In this document: piece after piece, positions 25,130 to 33,737 of the stretch
Position numbering within the stretch: the stretch's first letter is position 1
How the letters are laid out: the number at the start of each line of letters is the position of its first letter
Notes under the pieces: model-generated
Seen by the model: only the letters and a program-made list of their open reading frames with translations
What the model was told of the DNA's origin: nothing
The model's database searches: none
Source of the DNA: Spirochaetaceae bacterium
GTDB taxonomy: Bacteria > Spirochaetota > Spirochaetia > DSM-27196 > PWMO01
Direction: 5' to 3'
DNA length: 50,012 nucleotides
Assembly: GCA_007693325.1 (NCBI GenBank)
Contig: REDW01000093.1
Span: 1-50,012, forward strand
Position numbers and translations under genes: made by a program

Positions 25130-25303
25130 ATGGAAGCCATTGATGCTTACACGCCGGCCGCCTCGAATATGGCTGCGGTCGAGCCCAATCAGGCAGCCGA
25201 CGCCGTTGCGGCCGAGCAACAGGCCGCGGCACTCAACAGTGAGCCGGCGGCAGAACCGGTAGCCGACCCGCAGGTCGGACAGGTGGTTGACGAGTACGTC
25301 TGA
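25130..25303 (+). CDS. Small Ala/Pro/Glu-rich protein of unknown function
   Basis: A 57-codon gene starting MEAIDAYTPAASNMAAVEP and ending QVGQVVDEYV. AAGGAGG lies eight bases before the ATG and a good promoter lies further upstream, so it is very probably translated. About 40% of residues are Ala or Pro; it is acidic, with no cysteine, membrane segment or signal peptide, and should be flexible or a short helix. I do not recognise a family. It converges on the PilZ gene and follows the GH65 gene. Confidence 0.65.
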   Translation: MEAIDAYTPAASNMAAVEPNQAADAVAAEQQAAALNSEPAAEPVADPQVGQVVDEYV

Positions 25304-25353
25304 AAGGCGTGCGCGCCGGGAGCCGCATGGCTGCCAGCGTTAGCGCCTATCAA

Positions 25354-26361
25354 TCACCGGGGCTGGCTGCGCGGTGTGAAAATTGTCTGAAAAATCTTGT
25401 CGCGGACCGATTCCCTGATTGAGGTAAATCGCAGGTGCAGCGTCTGCCCGTTGTTTGAGGTGCGGACGACCTCACCGATCACCTGCAGGCGGTCTGTGGC
25501 GTTTGCTGCAAACCGCAGCTCGAGCCGATCACCGGCTTTGAATCTCTGCTGTGGGTTTTGCATGCTGGCGCCGCCGCCGCCGAGATCCGCAAGCGTAGAC
25601 TCCAGCGCCGGTTGATCCGATTCTGCGCGCTTGACCAGCACCGGGATGCTCACGTTACGCCGGAAGTACTTGCGCTGCTGATAGCGGGTCAGCGATTCAG
25701 AATGACGCAGCGACAGGATATTATCTTCTACGTTCTGGACCACGGTGTGGATCTGGAAGATACCCGCGTGACTCTGGTAGAAGACATCTACCGTGGAGCC
25801 GACTTTGAAATGCTCTGTGGGCGGTACAACCACGCGGAAGGCGTGCGGCTCGGGCGACATGACGCGGCCGCGTATCGGGCGTTCTCCCTTGGCGCGACGT
25901 ACGAAGACCGTGCTGGCCTCGGGCAGGTGAACCGTTGAATTTGGGGCTTTTTCGCGGTTCTGGGCAAACCCCAGGTGCAGCCGCAACGCGGCTATGGCGT
26001 CTGCAGGTGCCTCATCCTGTTCCATCAGCTTCTGCGCACAGGAGTTGAACATCCATTCGTTTTCCAGCAGAAGGTACTTGTCGTCACAATTCGGCAGATA
26101 GAGAGCCATCCGCTCAAGAATTGCCACCCACGATGGCGGCAGTTTCAGTTGTTCGACTTTCTCTTCAAAGGCGGCCTGGGCGCGGCGGCCACGCTCCTTG
26201 CGGTAACGACGCTGCTCCAATTGGACATAGACCAACGACCCGCCTATCAGCACTACCAGTCCGGCGACAACGATCAGTATCTCAAGCGGGTGCGCACGGT
26301 AGGCGTCCATGACGCGCCGGATCACCTCGCGTTGCCCGTCTTGCACTTGCAGTAAATACAT
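25354..26361 (-). CDS. Membrane-anchored PilZ-domain protein
   Basis: A 335-residue protein with one membrane helix near residues 26-47, a basic/coiled linker, a middle domain (about 60-215) and a C-terminal PilZ domain (about 220-330), which usually binds cyclic di-GMP. The RxxxR arginines are present in QQRKYFRRN. The second motif, normally D/N-x-S-x-x-G, reads DLGGGG, so its serine is glycine; binding may be weaker or altered. The layout with an extra N-terminal domain resembles YcgR/PlzA flagellar regulators. It is divergent from coaX, 38 bases away, and convergent with the small Ala/Pro-rich gene. Confidence 0.85.
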   Translation of the reverse strand: MYLLQVQDGQREVIRRVMDAYRAHPLEILIVVAGLVVLIGGSLVYVQLEQRRYRKERGRRAQAAFEEKVEQLKLPPSWVAILERMALYLPNCDDKYLLLENEWMFNSCAQKLMEQDEAPADAIAALRLHLGFAQNREKAPNSTVHLPEASTVFVRRAKGERPIRGRVMSPEPHAFRVVVPPTEHFKVGSTVDVFYQSHAGIFQIHTVVQNVEDNILSLRHSESLTRYQQRKYFRRNVSIPVLVKRAESDQPALESTLADLGGGGASMQNPQQRFKAGDRLELRFAANATDRLQVIGEVVRTSNNGQTLHLRFTSIRESVRDKIFQTIFTPRSQPR

Positions 26362-26399
26362 GATACCTCGTTACACAGTATAGCACAGAGGGAAGGGCT

Positions 26400-27197
26400 A
26401 TGTTGCTTGCGATCGATATTGGTAATACCAACACTGTCATCGGTGTGTTCCGTAACACGGCGGTGGAGTGTCATTTTCGAATCCAGAGTGTCCATGACCG
26501 GATGGCCGATGAATACCGACTGGCGCTATCGGGGCTGCTGCGCGAGGCCGGTGTGGATCCGGGCGCGGTCGATTCGGTGGTGATTTCGAGCGTTGTGCCA
26601 TCGCTGACAGAGTCGGTGCAGACAGCAGTACTGCAGTTGACCAATGTAGAGGCTTTGGTGGTGCGTCCCGGGATCAGGCTCAACGTCTCTATCGATATTG
26701 GCAATCCGGCCGAACTCGGTAGCGATCTGGTAGCCAACGCGGTGGCCGCGTATGCGCGTCTGGGGACTGCGTGCATTGTGGTTGATTTCGGCACCGCGCT
26801 GACGTTTACCGCGGTATCGACAAACGGCGCTATTCTGGGAGCGGCGATAGCACCAGGGCTCAACACCGCGGCGCAGGCGCTTTCCAGCGGCACCGCGCAG
26901 TTGCCCGAGATCGACCTGAGTGAACCGCATAGCGCAATTGGTACCGATACCGCCAGCGCGCTGCGCGCGGGCATCGTAATGGGTTACGAAGGTCTGGTTA
27001 CGCACGTAGTCACGCAGATAAAGCGCGAGATCGGCGGGCAGGTCCACGTGATTGCAACCGGCGGTCTGTCCGAGCAGATGGCGTCACGGCTGAAGGTTAT
27101 CGACAGTGTCGATCCGTGGCTTACACTCGACGGTCTGCGTGTGATCGCCGAGCTGAATCGGTCGTTCGAAGCGGATGCGTCTATCCGCGCGACGTAG
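26400..27197 (+). CDS. coaX: Type III pantothenate kinase
   Basis: First step of coenzyme A synthesis: ATP-dependent phosphorylation of pantothenate. The 265-residue ASKHA-fold protein starts with the phosphate-1 motif AIDIGNTNTVIGVF, has GNPAELGSDLVANAVAA and VVDFGTALTF with the catalytic aspartate, and the GGLSEQM adenosine motif. Length is normal for the type. The ribosome site GAGGGAAGGG precedes ATG 26400. It converges on ftsH with 26 bases between stops. Confidence 0.95.
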   Translation: MLLAIDIGNTNTVIGVFRNTAVECHFRIQSVHDRMADEYRLALSGLLREAGVDPGAVDSVVISSVVPSLTESVQTAVLQLTNVEALVVRPGIRLNVSIDIGNPAELGSDLVANAVAAYARLGTACIVVDFGTALTFTAVSTNGAILGAAIAPGLNTAAQALSSGTAQLPEIDLSEPHSAIGTDTASALRAGIVMGYEGLVTHVVTQIKREIGGQVHVIATGGLSEQMASRLKVIDSVDPWLTLDGLRVIAELNRSFEADASIRAT

Positions 27198-27223
27198 CGG
27201 GCCTCGGCTGGACACCGTAAGGA

Positions 27224-29122
27224 TCAGGACCCTGTTGCGCCGTTGACCAGCGCCTTCAGTTCCTCAACCCCGAGCTGCTCTTTTTCCAGCAGCGCTTCGG
27301 CTATGCTGTTCAGTGTCTTGCGATGCTCGGTAATCAGCTCCTTGGCCGCCTTATAAGATTTGCGCAGCAGGCCCTGGATCTCTTCGTCTATCTGCCGTGC
27401 AGTCTCTTCGGAGTACTCGCGCTGCTGTGAAAGCTCTTCGCCCAGGAAGACGTTTCTACGCTGGCCGCCGGAGGAGAAGGTACCAAACTTGTCACTCATA
27501 CCCCAGTCGCTGACCATCTTGCGCGCCAGGCGGGTGGCCTCGCGGAAGTCGTTTTCGGCACCGCTGGTCACCGACTTGAAGACGATTTCCTCGGCCACGC
27601 GGCCGCCGAGCATCACTACGATGCGGTCCTGCAGGTATTCCTTGCTGTAGAGATACCGCTCTTCGGCCGGCAACTGCTGGGTGACGCCCAGTGAGTTCTC
27701 GCGCGGAATGATGGTCACCTTGAACAGTGGGTCAGTATTGGGCAGGATGGCTGCGGTGAGCGCGTGTCCAGCCTCGTGGTAGGCAATGATTTTGCGTTCA
27801 TTACCGTTAATGGTGAGATTCTTGCGCTCGAGTCCCAGCAGAACCTTGTCACGCGCCTGCTCGATGTCGTTTTCCGTGATGGTCTCACGTTTTTGCCGCC
27901 CGGCCAGCAGCGCCGCTTCATTCAGCAGGTTCTGCAGATCCGCGCCGCTGAACCCCGGGGTCCCCTTGGCGATGGTTTCCAGATTGACGTCGTCATCCAG
28001 TGGTTTTGCGCGCGCGTGAACCTCAAGGATTTCCTTGCGGTCCCTGACCGATGGCAGATCGATGGTGATGCGCCGATCAAAGCGACCCGGCCGCAGCAGC
28101 GCAGGGTCCAGGATATCCGGTCGGTTTGTGGCCGCAACCACAATTGTTGAGTCGTTGGGCTCGAAGCCGTCGAGCTCAGAAAGCAGCTGGTTGAGCGTCT
28201 GCTCGCGCTCGTCGTGTCCACCGCCCAGCCCCGCGCCGCGGTGGCGGCCGACGGAGTCAAGCTCATCGATGAAGATTATGGCGGGAGCGCGCTTCTTGGC
28301 ATCCTGAAACAGATTGCGCACGCGTGAGGCGCCAACGCCCACAAACATCTCCATGAAGTCCGAACCGCTCATACTGTAGAACGGAACTCCGGCTTCGCCG
28401 GCAATGGCGCGGGCAATGAGGGTCTTCCCGGTCCCCGGAGGACCGACCAGCAGCAGCCCCTTGGGGGTCTTGGCGCCGATCTTCTGAAACCGATTGGGGT
28501 GCGCCAGAAAGTCGACCACTTCCATGATCTCCTCTTTGGCACCGTGCAGCCCGGCAACGTCCTTGAACGTGGTCTTCTCTTTTTCGGTCTTTTCGTAGAG
28601 TTTGGCCTTATTCTGGCCGACGCTGAAGATGTTCTTGCCCTGGCTTCGCATATTGCGGAACAGGGCAAAGCCGATCCACACCAGGATCAGTAGTGGAAGG
28701 AAGTTCATCAGTAGCGCGAAGAACGATACCGGCTCCTGCGCCGGACGCGTGTAAACCGTTACGTCCTGCTCGCGCAGCTTCTCCATGACCTCGGCATCAC
28801 CAAACGACGGGACATAGGTGTAGACCGTGCTGCCGTCGGCCATCATTGGAGAATCGTCCACCGGTTGATCGAGGGTTGCGTCGATGCGGTAGCCGGAGAT
28901 GCTGACCTCGCGCACGTTGCCACGGTCTATTTCGCTGAGGAAGCGCGTATAGCTGATCTCGGTACCGCGCTGTGCGGTACCGGTGAACATTGTTGTCATG
29001 AAAGGCAGAAAGAGCAGCAACGGCAACAGGAAATAGAGCCAGCGCCGGTCAGGCCCACCAAACGGTGGCCGTGGCCCGTTTCCACCCTGTTTGGGCTGCT
29101 TCTCTTGTTGCTCGTTGTCCAT
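27224..29122 (-). CDS. ftsH: ATP-dependent zinc metalloprotease FtsH
   Basis: Membrane-bound AAA+ protease that degrades unstable and misassembled proteins. The 632-residue chain has two membrane helices (about residues 29-48 and 125-145) around a periplasmic domain, Walker A GPPGTGKT (residues 227-234), Walker B IIFIDELD, the arginine-finger region RPGRFDR, and the zinc site HEAGH (449-453). All catalytic residues are present. It starts at ATG 29122 with GGAGA upstream, 94 bases after the end of the mscS-like gene on the same strand. Confidence 0.97.
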   Translation of the reverse strand: MDNEQQEKQPKQGGNGPRPPFGGPDRRWLYFLLPLLLFLPFMTTMFTGTAQRGTEISYTRFLSEIDRGNVREVSISGYRIDATLDQPVDDSPMMADGSTVYTYVPSFGDAEVMEKLREQDVTVYTRPAQEPVSFFALLMNFLPLLILVWIGFALFRNMRSQGKNIFSVGQNKAKLYEKTEKEKTTFKDVAGLHGAKEEIMEVVDFLAHPNRFQKIGAKTPKGLLLVGPPGTGKTLIARAIAGEAGVPFYSMSGSDFMEMFVGVGASRVRNLFQDAKKRAPAIIFIDELDSVGRHRGAGLGGGHDEREQTLNQLLSELDGFEPNDSTIVVAATNRPDILDPALLRPGRFDRRITIDLPSVRDRKEILEVHARAKPLDDDVNLETIAKGTPGFSGADLQNLLNEAALLAGRQKRETITENDIEQARDKVLLGLERKNLTINGNERKIIAYHEAGHALTAAILPNTDPLFKVTIIPRENSLGVTQQLPAEERYLYSKEYLQDRIVVMLGGRVAEEIVFKSVTSGAENDFREATRLARKMVSDWGMSDKFGTFSSGGQRRNVFLGEELSQQREYSEETARQIDEEIQGLLRKSYKAAKELITEHRKTLNSIAEALLEKEQLGVEELKALVNGATGS

Positions 29123-29216
29123 GTGATTACCATTCTCCGTAGTGCATTCGTTACTATTGTGCTTTGTTGTCCCTTAAGATACTCATAAGGCGGAAATTAA
29201 TCCAGTCGCCGGCGCG

Positions 29217-30266
29217 TTAGCGCGGCAGCTCGGCGCGCAGCCGCGGCAGCTGTTCGGGGTAGTTCTGCTGGATGAACTCAACCAGTTTCTCGCGCACTTC
29301 ACAGCGCAGATCCCAGAGCGTGGGGGAGTCCCTGGCCGTCATCAGAGCGCGCAGCTCCAGGGTGTGTTCGCGCGAATCAGTAACCTGCAGCACGCACACC
29401 TCCTGGTCCCACAGCGGCGATTGCCGCAGGATCTCGCGCAGTTTCTGGCGCAATGCGGGTACCGGAAAGGTGTAATCGACGTACAGGAATACCGATCCGA
29501 GCATATCTGCCGATACGCGCGTCCAGTTCTGGAACGGCTTCTCGATGAAGTAGCTGACCGGGACCACCAGGCGGCGCCTGTCCCAGATTCTGATGACAAC
29601 ATAGGTCAGCGTTATCTCTTCGATACGCCCCCATTCTCCTTCAACAATTACCACGTCGTCGATCCGGATTGGCTGCGCCAATGCAACCTGGAGTCCGGCT
29701 ACAATCAGTCCAAGCGTTTTCTGGGCCGCAAATCCTACAACCAGTCCCAGCAGACCGGCGGATGCCAGCAGGGTTGTGCCGATCTGGCGCACCGGCTCAA
29801 ACGTCAAGAGCAGCGCGGACAGTCCAAATACCAGCAGGAAGGCAACAAGGATGCGCCGAATGACGCGAATCTGCGTGTGCACCTTGCGCGCTTTGAGATT
29901 ATCCGCGACCTCGACGTTGAATCTGTCCAACAGCGAGCTCTCGATCACCGCCAGGGTACGAAGGGCGGCCCACAGTGTTGCGCTGATCAGCGCGACGCGC
30001 AGAAAATCCCGATAGGCGTGCGCCAGCGGCGCAGGCATCGTTACAAAAGGCGCCACCGCCGCCAGGAAGAGGACCGGGAAGATGACCCGTAACGGGCCGC
30101 GGCTCTTGCGGAACAGCGCGAGCAGCATGTTGGCCTGGTTGCGCCGCGCGATTGAGCTGCCGATCACGCGGAACACGCCCGCGCTGATCAGTCCCAGCAG
30201 CAGCGCTGAGCCTGCAACCACCAGCGAGACGAGCCATTGCGGCATTTCGGCGAGCCAATCGATCAT
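29217..30266 (-). CDS. MscS-family mechanosensitive channel
   Basis: A 349-residue small-conductance channel-like protein. Four hydrophobic segments occupy about residues 12-32, 58-76, 88-105 and 133-155, followed by the pore helix region SAGLLGLVVGFAAQKTLG and the MscS beta domain (IRIDDVVIVEGEWGRIEEITLTYVVIR). Such channels release solutes when the membrane is stretched. The start overlaps the stop of the hydrolase gene (ATGA at 30263-30266), so the two are translationally coupled. Confidence 0.92.
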   Translation of the reverse strand: MIDWLAEMPQWLVSLVVAGSALLLGLISAGVFRVIGSSIARRNQANMLLALFRKSRGPLRVIFPVLFLAAVAPFVTMPAPLAHAYRDFLRVALISATLWAALRTLAVIESSLLDRFNVEVADNLKARKVHTQIRVIRRILVAFLLVFGLSALLLTFEPVRQIGTTLLASAGLLGLVVGFAAQKTLGLIVAGLQVALAQPIRIDDVVIVEGEWGRIEEITLTYVVIRIWDRRRLVVPVSYFIEKPFQNWTRVSADMLGSVFLYVDYTFPVPALRQKLREILRQSPLWDQEVCVLQVTDSREHTLELRALMTARDSPTLWDLRCEVREKLVEFIQQNYPEQLPRLRAELPR

Positions 30267-30985
30267 AGAACGCTCTCCGGCGGATCAGAGCCGATGAAGT
30301 CCAGGATTGCAGCAGCGGTTTCTTCTGCAATCCGGTCCGAGGCGGCGAAGTCATTGTGACCCACCCCACGCCGGGCATCGAAGACGTATTCGCGCGCATT
30401 GAGTTTGCGTCCCAACTGCCGCACAGCTTCGGCATCGACGATGCGGTCCGCCTGGCTGTAGATCACCAGGCAGGGTTGCTGAGGCGGTCTGGAGAAAGTT
30501 TCCGCGGGAAACCAGTCACTGCCAAAGAGCACTTCCTGCAACGCCGCGGACTCGGGTACCGCGCGTTTGAACCACAGCTTCTGGTCTGCTTTACCGGTAG
30601 CTGAGGAGAAGAACCGCGGGCGTACCAGAAACGGCGGCAGTAGCCGATGGCGGACAAGAAATCTGAGCAGCGGGTGCATACTCCGGGCTCGGGCGCCGTA
30701 CGGCGCGGCGATCACAACCAGGTGCGAGACAACCACCGGCTCTACGCGCGCGGCCACCAGTGCGCAAAGAATCCCCCCCAGGCTGTGGCCCACCAACGCA
30801 ACCGGGCCGGCAACCGAGTGCTGCTGCGCCAGCTCCTCTATCTGCGAGGCCAGCTGCTGCGGTGAGTCACCCTCAAAATCCGGTGCGAGTACCGTCACGC
30901 CGTTGTGTTGCAGTCGCGGCTGCAGCTTGTCCCAGAAAGAGCCGCGTACCCCGTAGCCGTGGACCAGCATGATGCTACGCACCAT
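30263..30985 (-). CDS. Alpha/beta hydrolase
   Basis: A 240-residue serine hydrolase. The oxyanion motif is LVHGYG, the nucleophile elbow is GHSLGG (about residue 71), and the acid and histidine of the triad fit SQADRIVD and GVGHNDF. The fold is that of small esterases or lipases; the substrate is unknown. ATG at 30985, with GGAGGAGT upstream, is preferred over the longer open frame. It overlaps the cinA-like gene by 11 bases and the mscS-like gene by 4, forming a tight three-gene operon. Confidence 0.87.
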   Translation of the reverse strand: MVRSIMLVHGYGVRGSFWDKLQPRLQHNGVTVLAPDFEGDSPQQLASQIEELAQQHSVAGPVALVGHSLGGILCALVAARVEPVVVSHLVVIAAPYGARARSMHPLLRFLVRHRLLPPFLVRPRFFSSATGKADQKLWFKRAVPESAALQEVLFGSDWFPAETFSRPPQQPCLVIYSQADRIVDAEAVRQLGRKLNAREYVFDARRGVGHNDFAASDRIAEETAAAILDFIGSDPPESVL

Positions 30986-31736
30986 CGGACACTCCTCCGC
31001 GGCTGACCGGGTTCTGTGTGCGTACGTGCCAGTTCTTATCGCGCGCGTAGCGCTCGATCTGCGCGGTGACGGAGCCAACCGCTTGCGGATCGGTAGCGCT
31101 TATCGTGATCCTTGTTCTGAAATCCGGGTGATGGACCACCGGGTAGGAGCCAATCGAGACTTCAGAGTGAGATCGCTGCAGCTCGTCGAGCCAGTCGGCA
31201 AACAGGACTTCATCGGCGTTCAGATACACCGCCGCGTCCCACGCCGGGCTGAGTCTGGGTAGCAGTGCTACAAGCCGTGGAATCTTGTCGCGCAGCGCGT
31301 GGGGCAGGCCGGGCAGCATGAAGCAGTTCCGCTTGCGGATAATCGGCCAGTGCCCATCGTCGCCACCTATTACCTCGGAGCCACGCGGCAACATTGCCAT
31401 GCGCTTGACGTTGGGCGGCAGGTCCGATCCCGCCGTTGCTCCCAGAAACCTCATCATGTGCGGATGTGCTTCCAGGCCAACCCCAAAGGCGGCGGCAACC
31501 CCGGCGTGCGTCAGATCGTCGTGCGTTGGGCCGACTCCTCCGGCCGTTACCACGTAGGAATAGCTGCGCAGCAGTTCCTGCACCGTGCGTGATATCAGCG
31601 CAACGTTGTCGCCGATAATCCGTACTTCGCGGGGCGCGTAGCCCGCGCGTGAGAAACGCTCGATCATGAAGGGAAGGTTCTCATCGGATACCTGTCCGCT
31701 GAGTATTTCATCGCCAATGATAATAATCGCTAACAC
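30975..31736 (-). CDS. CinA/MoaB-type molybdopterin-binding-domain protein
   Basis: A 253-residue protein whose first ~170 residues are a MoCF_biosynth/CinA N-terminal domain, with IIGDEILSGQVSDEN and GGVGPTHDDLT. It lacks the C-terminal nicotinamide-nucleotide amidase domain of full CinA. Stand-alone versions resemble the pyrophosphatase half (COG1058), which acts on ADP-ribose or similar compounds. The start is GTG at 31736 with no ribosome site; the mapped promoter would give a leader of only a few bases, so a leaderless message is possible. Confidence 0.85.
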   Translation of the reverse strand: MLAIIIIGDEILSGQVSDENLPFMIERFSRAGYAPREVRIIGDNVALISRTVQELLRSYSYVVTAGGVGPTHDDLTHAGVAAAFGVGLEAHPHMMRFLGATAGSDLPPNVKRMAMLPRGSEVIGGDDGHWPIIRKRNCFMLPGLPHALRDKIPRLVALLPRLSPAWDAAVYLNADEVLFADWLDELQRSHSEVSIGSYPVVHHPDFRTRITISATDPQAVGSVTAQIERYARDKNWHVRTQNPVSRGGVSDGA

Positions 31737-31747
31737 GGTTAGCTTTG

Positions 31748-31777
31748 GTTATACTGAACCCGCTTGGCAAGCGTCAA
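31748..31777 (-). promoter_or_regulatory. Promoter for the cinA-like/hydrolase/mscS operon
   Basis: On the minus strand, TTGACG (31777-31772), an 18-base spacer and TATAAC (31753-31748). Transcription would start about five bases before the GTG of the cinA-like gene. Confidence 0.5.
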
Positions 31778-31831
31778 GGCGCCGGCCGTTGAGACTGGCA
31801 GAATGGCGCTGAACATCTTATGATATAGGTA

Positions 31832-32416
31832 ATGGGTGAACCGCGAGTTGTCTTTGTAGACAGTGACAACCACACTCTGAGCACAATCCCCGCCATTCTC
31901 CAGGCGCAACCCTGGGAGTGTGCACTATTTGACAACGCGATTGAGGCGTTGGAGTATCTGCAGCAAAACGCGGTGGAGCTGATTGCCACTGGATTCAGTC
32001 TGCCGCAGGTCGACGGAATGGAGCTGTTGTGCCGGACCGAGGCGTGCAGTCCCGAAACCATACGCGTAGCCCTTGCGGCGGACAGCGACCGCAATCAGCT
32101 GCTTGAAGGTCTCGGCAGTGGAGTGGTGCAGCGCTACATCACCAAACCGTGCAGCGAAATAGAGTTGATTTCGGTAGTCAGGCAGTCGGTTGATCTTTGT
32201 CTTTTGCGCTGTCGCTACGCAGAGCTGGCACAGACGCTCGCTCATGACCTGCGCCTGCCGCTGCAATCCATCGGTGCCGCGGTACTTCTGGCAAACGTTC
32301 AGCTGCGCGATGACGATCCTCGCTATGGTGAGCTCAAACGCTATCTTGAGACCATCCTTACCAGTGCCAGCGACGTACAGAAGATCATAGGCGCTGTGGA
32401 GGCGCAGGTCATTTGA
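31832..32416 (+). CDS. Degenerate receiver fused to an orphan HisKA-like segment
   Basis: A 194-residue protein. Residues 1-120 fit a response-regulator receiver: acidic residues D10/D12, the LP...VDG turn and the conserved lysine K104 in ITKP. The phosphorylated aspartate position, three residues before LP, is Gly54, and the conserved Thr/Ser is alanine, so normal phosphorylation is not expected. Residues 125-194 look like a kinase dimerisation helix, with the H-box LAHDLRLPLQSI (His137), but no ATPase domain follows. It may act as a scaffold or as a phosphotransfer partner for another kinase. The start is ATG at 31832 with a weak ribosome site. Confidence 0.75.
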   Translation: MGEPRVVFVDSDNHTLSTIPAILQAQPWECALFDNAIEALEYLQQNAVELIATGFSLPQVDGMELLCRTEACSPETIRVALAADSDRNQLLEGLGSGVVQRYITKPCSEIELISVVRQSVDLCLLRCRYAELAQTLAHDLRLPLQSIGAAVLLANVQLRDDDPRYGELKRYLETILTSASDVQKIIGAVEAQVI

Positions 32417-33587
32417 ACGGGAGAAGCGTGTTCAGCTGCTGGACCTGGTGCCGCTCGTGCAGATTGATGCGCTCGATATTGCTCTCCATCACGGCGCGCA
32501 GCCGCGAATCGTAGTAGTAGTGCAGACTGCGGTTGATCACCGCGTGAAAGCCGCGCCGCACCTTGTGCGGTGAGCCGGCACCGGGGTCAAAGGTCGAGAC
32601 ACCGTTGTGGATTGCCCATTCTATCGGGTGGTAGTAGCAGGCGTTGAAGTGCAGGTTGTCGATGTAGCGGTCTGCACCCCAGTAGCGGCCAACCAGATGA
32701 TCGTTTTTATGGACCAGGAACGAGAGGGCTATTGGTTCGGTGTGCGCGGGCAGGAAGCCGGCTACAAACAGCAGCCGATCGCGGTAACGCTCTGCAAGAC
32801 CCTCAAAGAAGGGTCGTTCGAGGAATTTGGCGGCCCACGGGCCGAACTGCTCGTTGGTATTCTCGTAGTAGTCATACATCAATGAGAACCACGAATCAGG
32901 AGCCTGCTCCCCGCGGACAGCTTCCACGGTGACGCCGGCCTCACTCATGGAAGCGCGTTCACGGCGGATATTGCGGCGCTGGTTCTTGGTGAAACCTGCA
33001 AGGTAGTCGTCAAAAGTGCAGAAGCTGCGGTTCTGCCACAGATAGCTCTGGTGTTCCCAGCTGCTGTAACCGGCCTCCTCCGGCCATTCTGCCCACTGCG
33101 GTTCGGCAAACAGAAAGCTGCTGCCGTGCAGCTTGTTGTCACGGCAGAACTGATGAATCACCTCCAGCATGATGGCGGTCATCTCGCGCTGATCGAACCT
33201 GTCGGCAATCAGAAAGCGGTAGCCGACCGACGGCGTGGCCGGGCTCATTCCAACCAGTTTGGGGTAGTACGCAATACCGAGCTGCTCGGCAACATCGGCC
33301 CACGCAAAGTCAAACACAAACTCACCCATACTGTGAGTCTTCACGTAAAGTGGCGCCGCGGCTACCAACTCCTGCTGCTGCGTGATAGTCAGGTGAACCG
33401 GAATCCAGCCGTTGTGCGGCTGGATGCTGCCCGAGGCCTCCAGCTGGTAGAGCCATTCCCACTCCAGGAAGGGGGTCTGCAGCGGCAGCGCCAGCGCGTC
33501 CCACGCGTCGCGGTCGATATCGGCTATGGCTCTGTGCCACTGCACGCTGAGCGGTACCTGTGCAGCTTGCGGTTCGGGATTGCTCAC
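32409..33587 (-). CDS. FemAB-like / GNAT N-acyltransferase (DUF482)
   Basis: A 392-residue protein of the FemAB_like family (PF04339), once labelled 'peptidogalycan biosynthesis/recognition'. Conserved stretches include TPFLEWEWLYQLE, NQRRNIRRER, the FLVHKNDHLVGRYWGA region and FDPGAGSPHKVRRGF near the C-terminus. The two GNAT-like halves should transfer an acyl or aminoacyl group, but the substrate is unknown. The start is GTG at 33587. Its 3' end overlaps the convergent receiver gene by 8 bases. Confidence 0.85.
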   Translation of the reverse strand: MSNPEPQAAQVPLSVQWHRAIADIDRDAWDALALPLQTPFLEWEWLYQLEASGSIQPHNGWIPVHLTITQQQELVAAAPLYVKTHSMGEFVFDFAWADVAEQLGIAYYPKLVGMSPATPSVGYRFLIADRFDQREMTAIMLEVIHQFCRDNKLHGSSFLFAEPQWAEWPEEAGYSSWEHQSYLWQNRSFCTFDDYLAGFTKNQRRNIRRERASMSEAGVTVEAVRGEQAPDSWFSLMYDYYENTNEQFGPWAAKFLERPFFEGLAERYRDRLLFVAGFLPAHTEPIALSFLVHKNDHLVGRYWGADRYIDNLHFNACYYHPIEWAIHNGVSTFDPGAGSPHKVRRGFHAVINRSLHYYYDSRLRAVMESNIERINLHERHQVQQLNTLLPFK

Positions 33588-33665
33588 GCTTGTAATGTAC
33601 TCAGTATCGAGTGCAAGTTAAACAGAAGAAGCCGGCTACACAGGCGGTCGCGGCAGCTCAGCGTA

Positions 33666-33694
33666 TTGCTTCGGGCGGCAGCTGTCGGTATATT
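33666..33694 (+). promoter_or_regulatory. Probable promoter for the M29 aminopeptidase gene
   Basis: TTGCTT at 33666-33671, 17 bases, TATATT at 33689-33694. The -10 is good, the -35 weak. Start codon at 33738. Confidence 0.4.
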
Positions 33695-33737
33695 GCGAGT
33701 AACGGTCGTTGTTCAACTCGTCGGCCACGGAGGCACC

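Noticed and set aside
33051-33737. N-terminal extension of the M29 aminopeptidase frame
   Set aside because: It is antisense to the FemAB-like gene, has no peptidase similarity, and the ribosome site is at 33728-33732.
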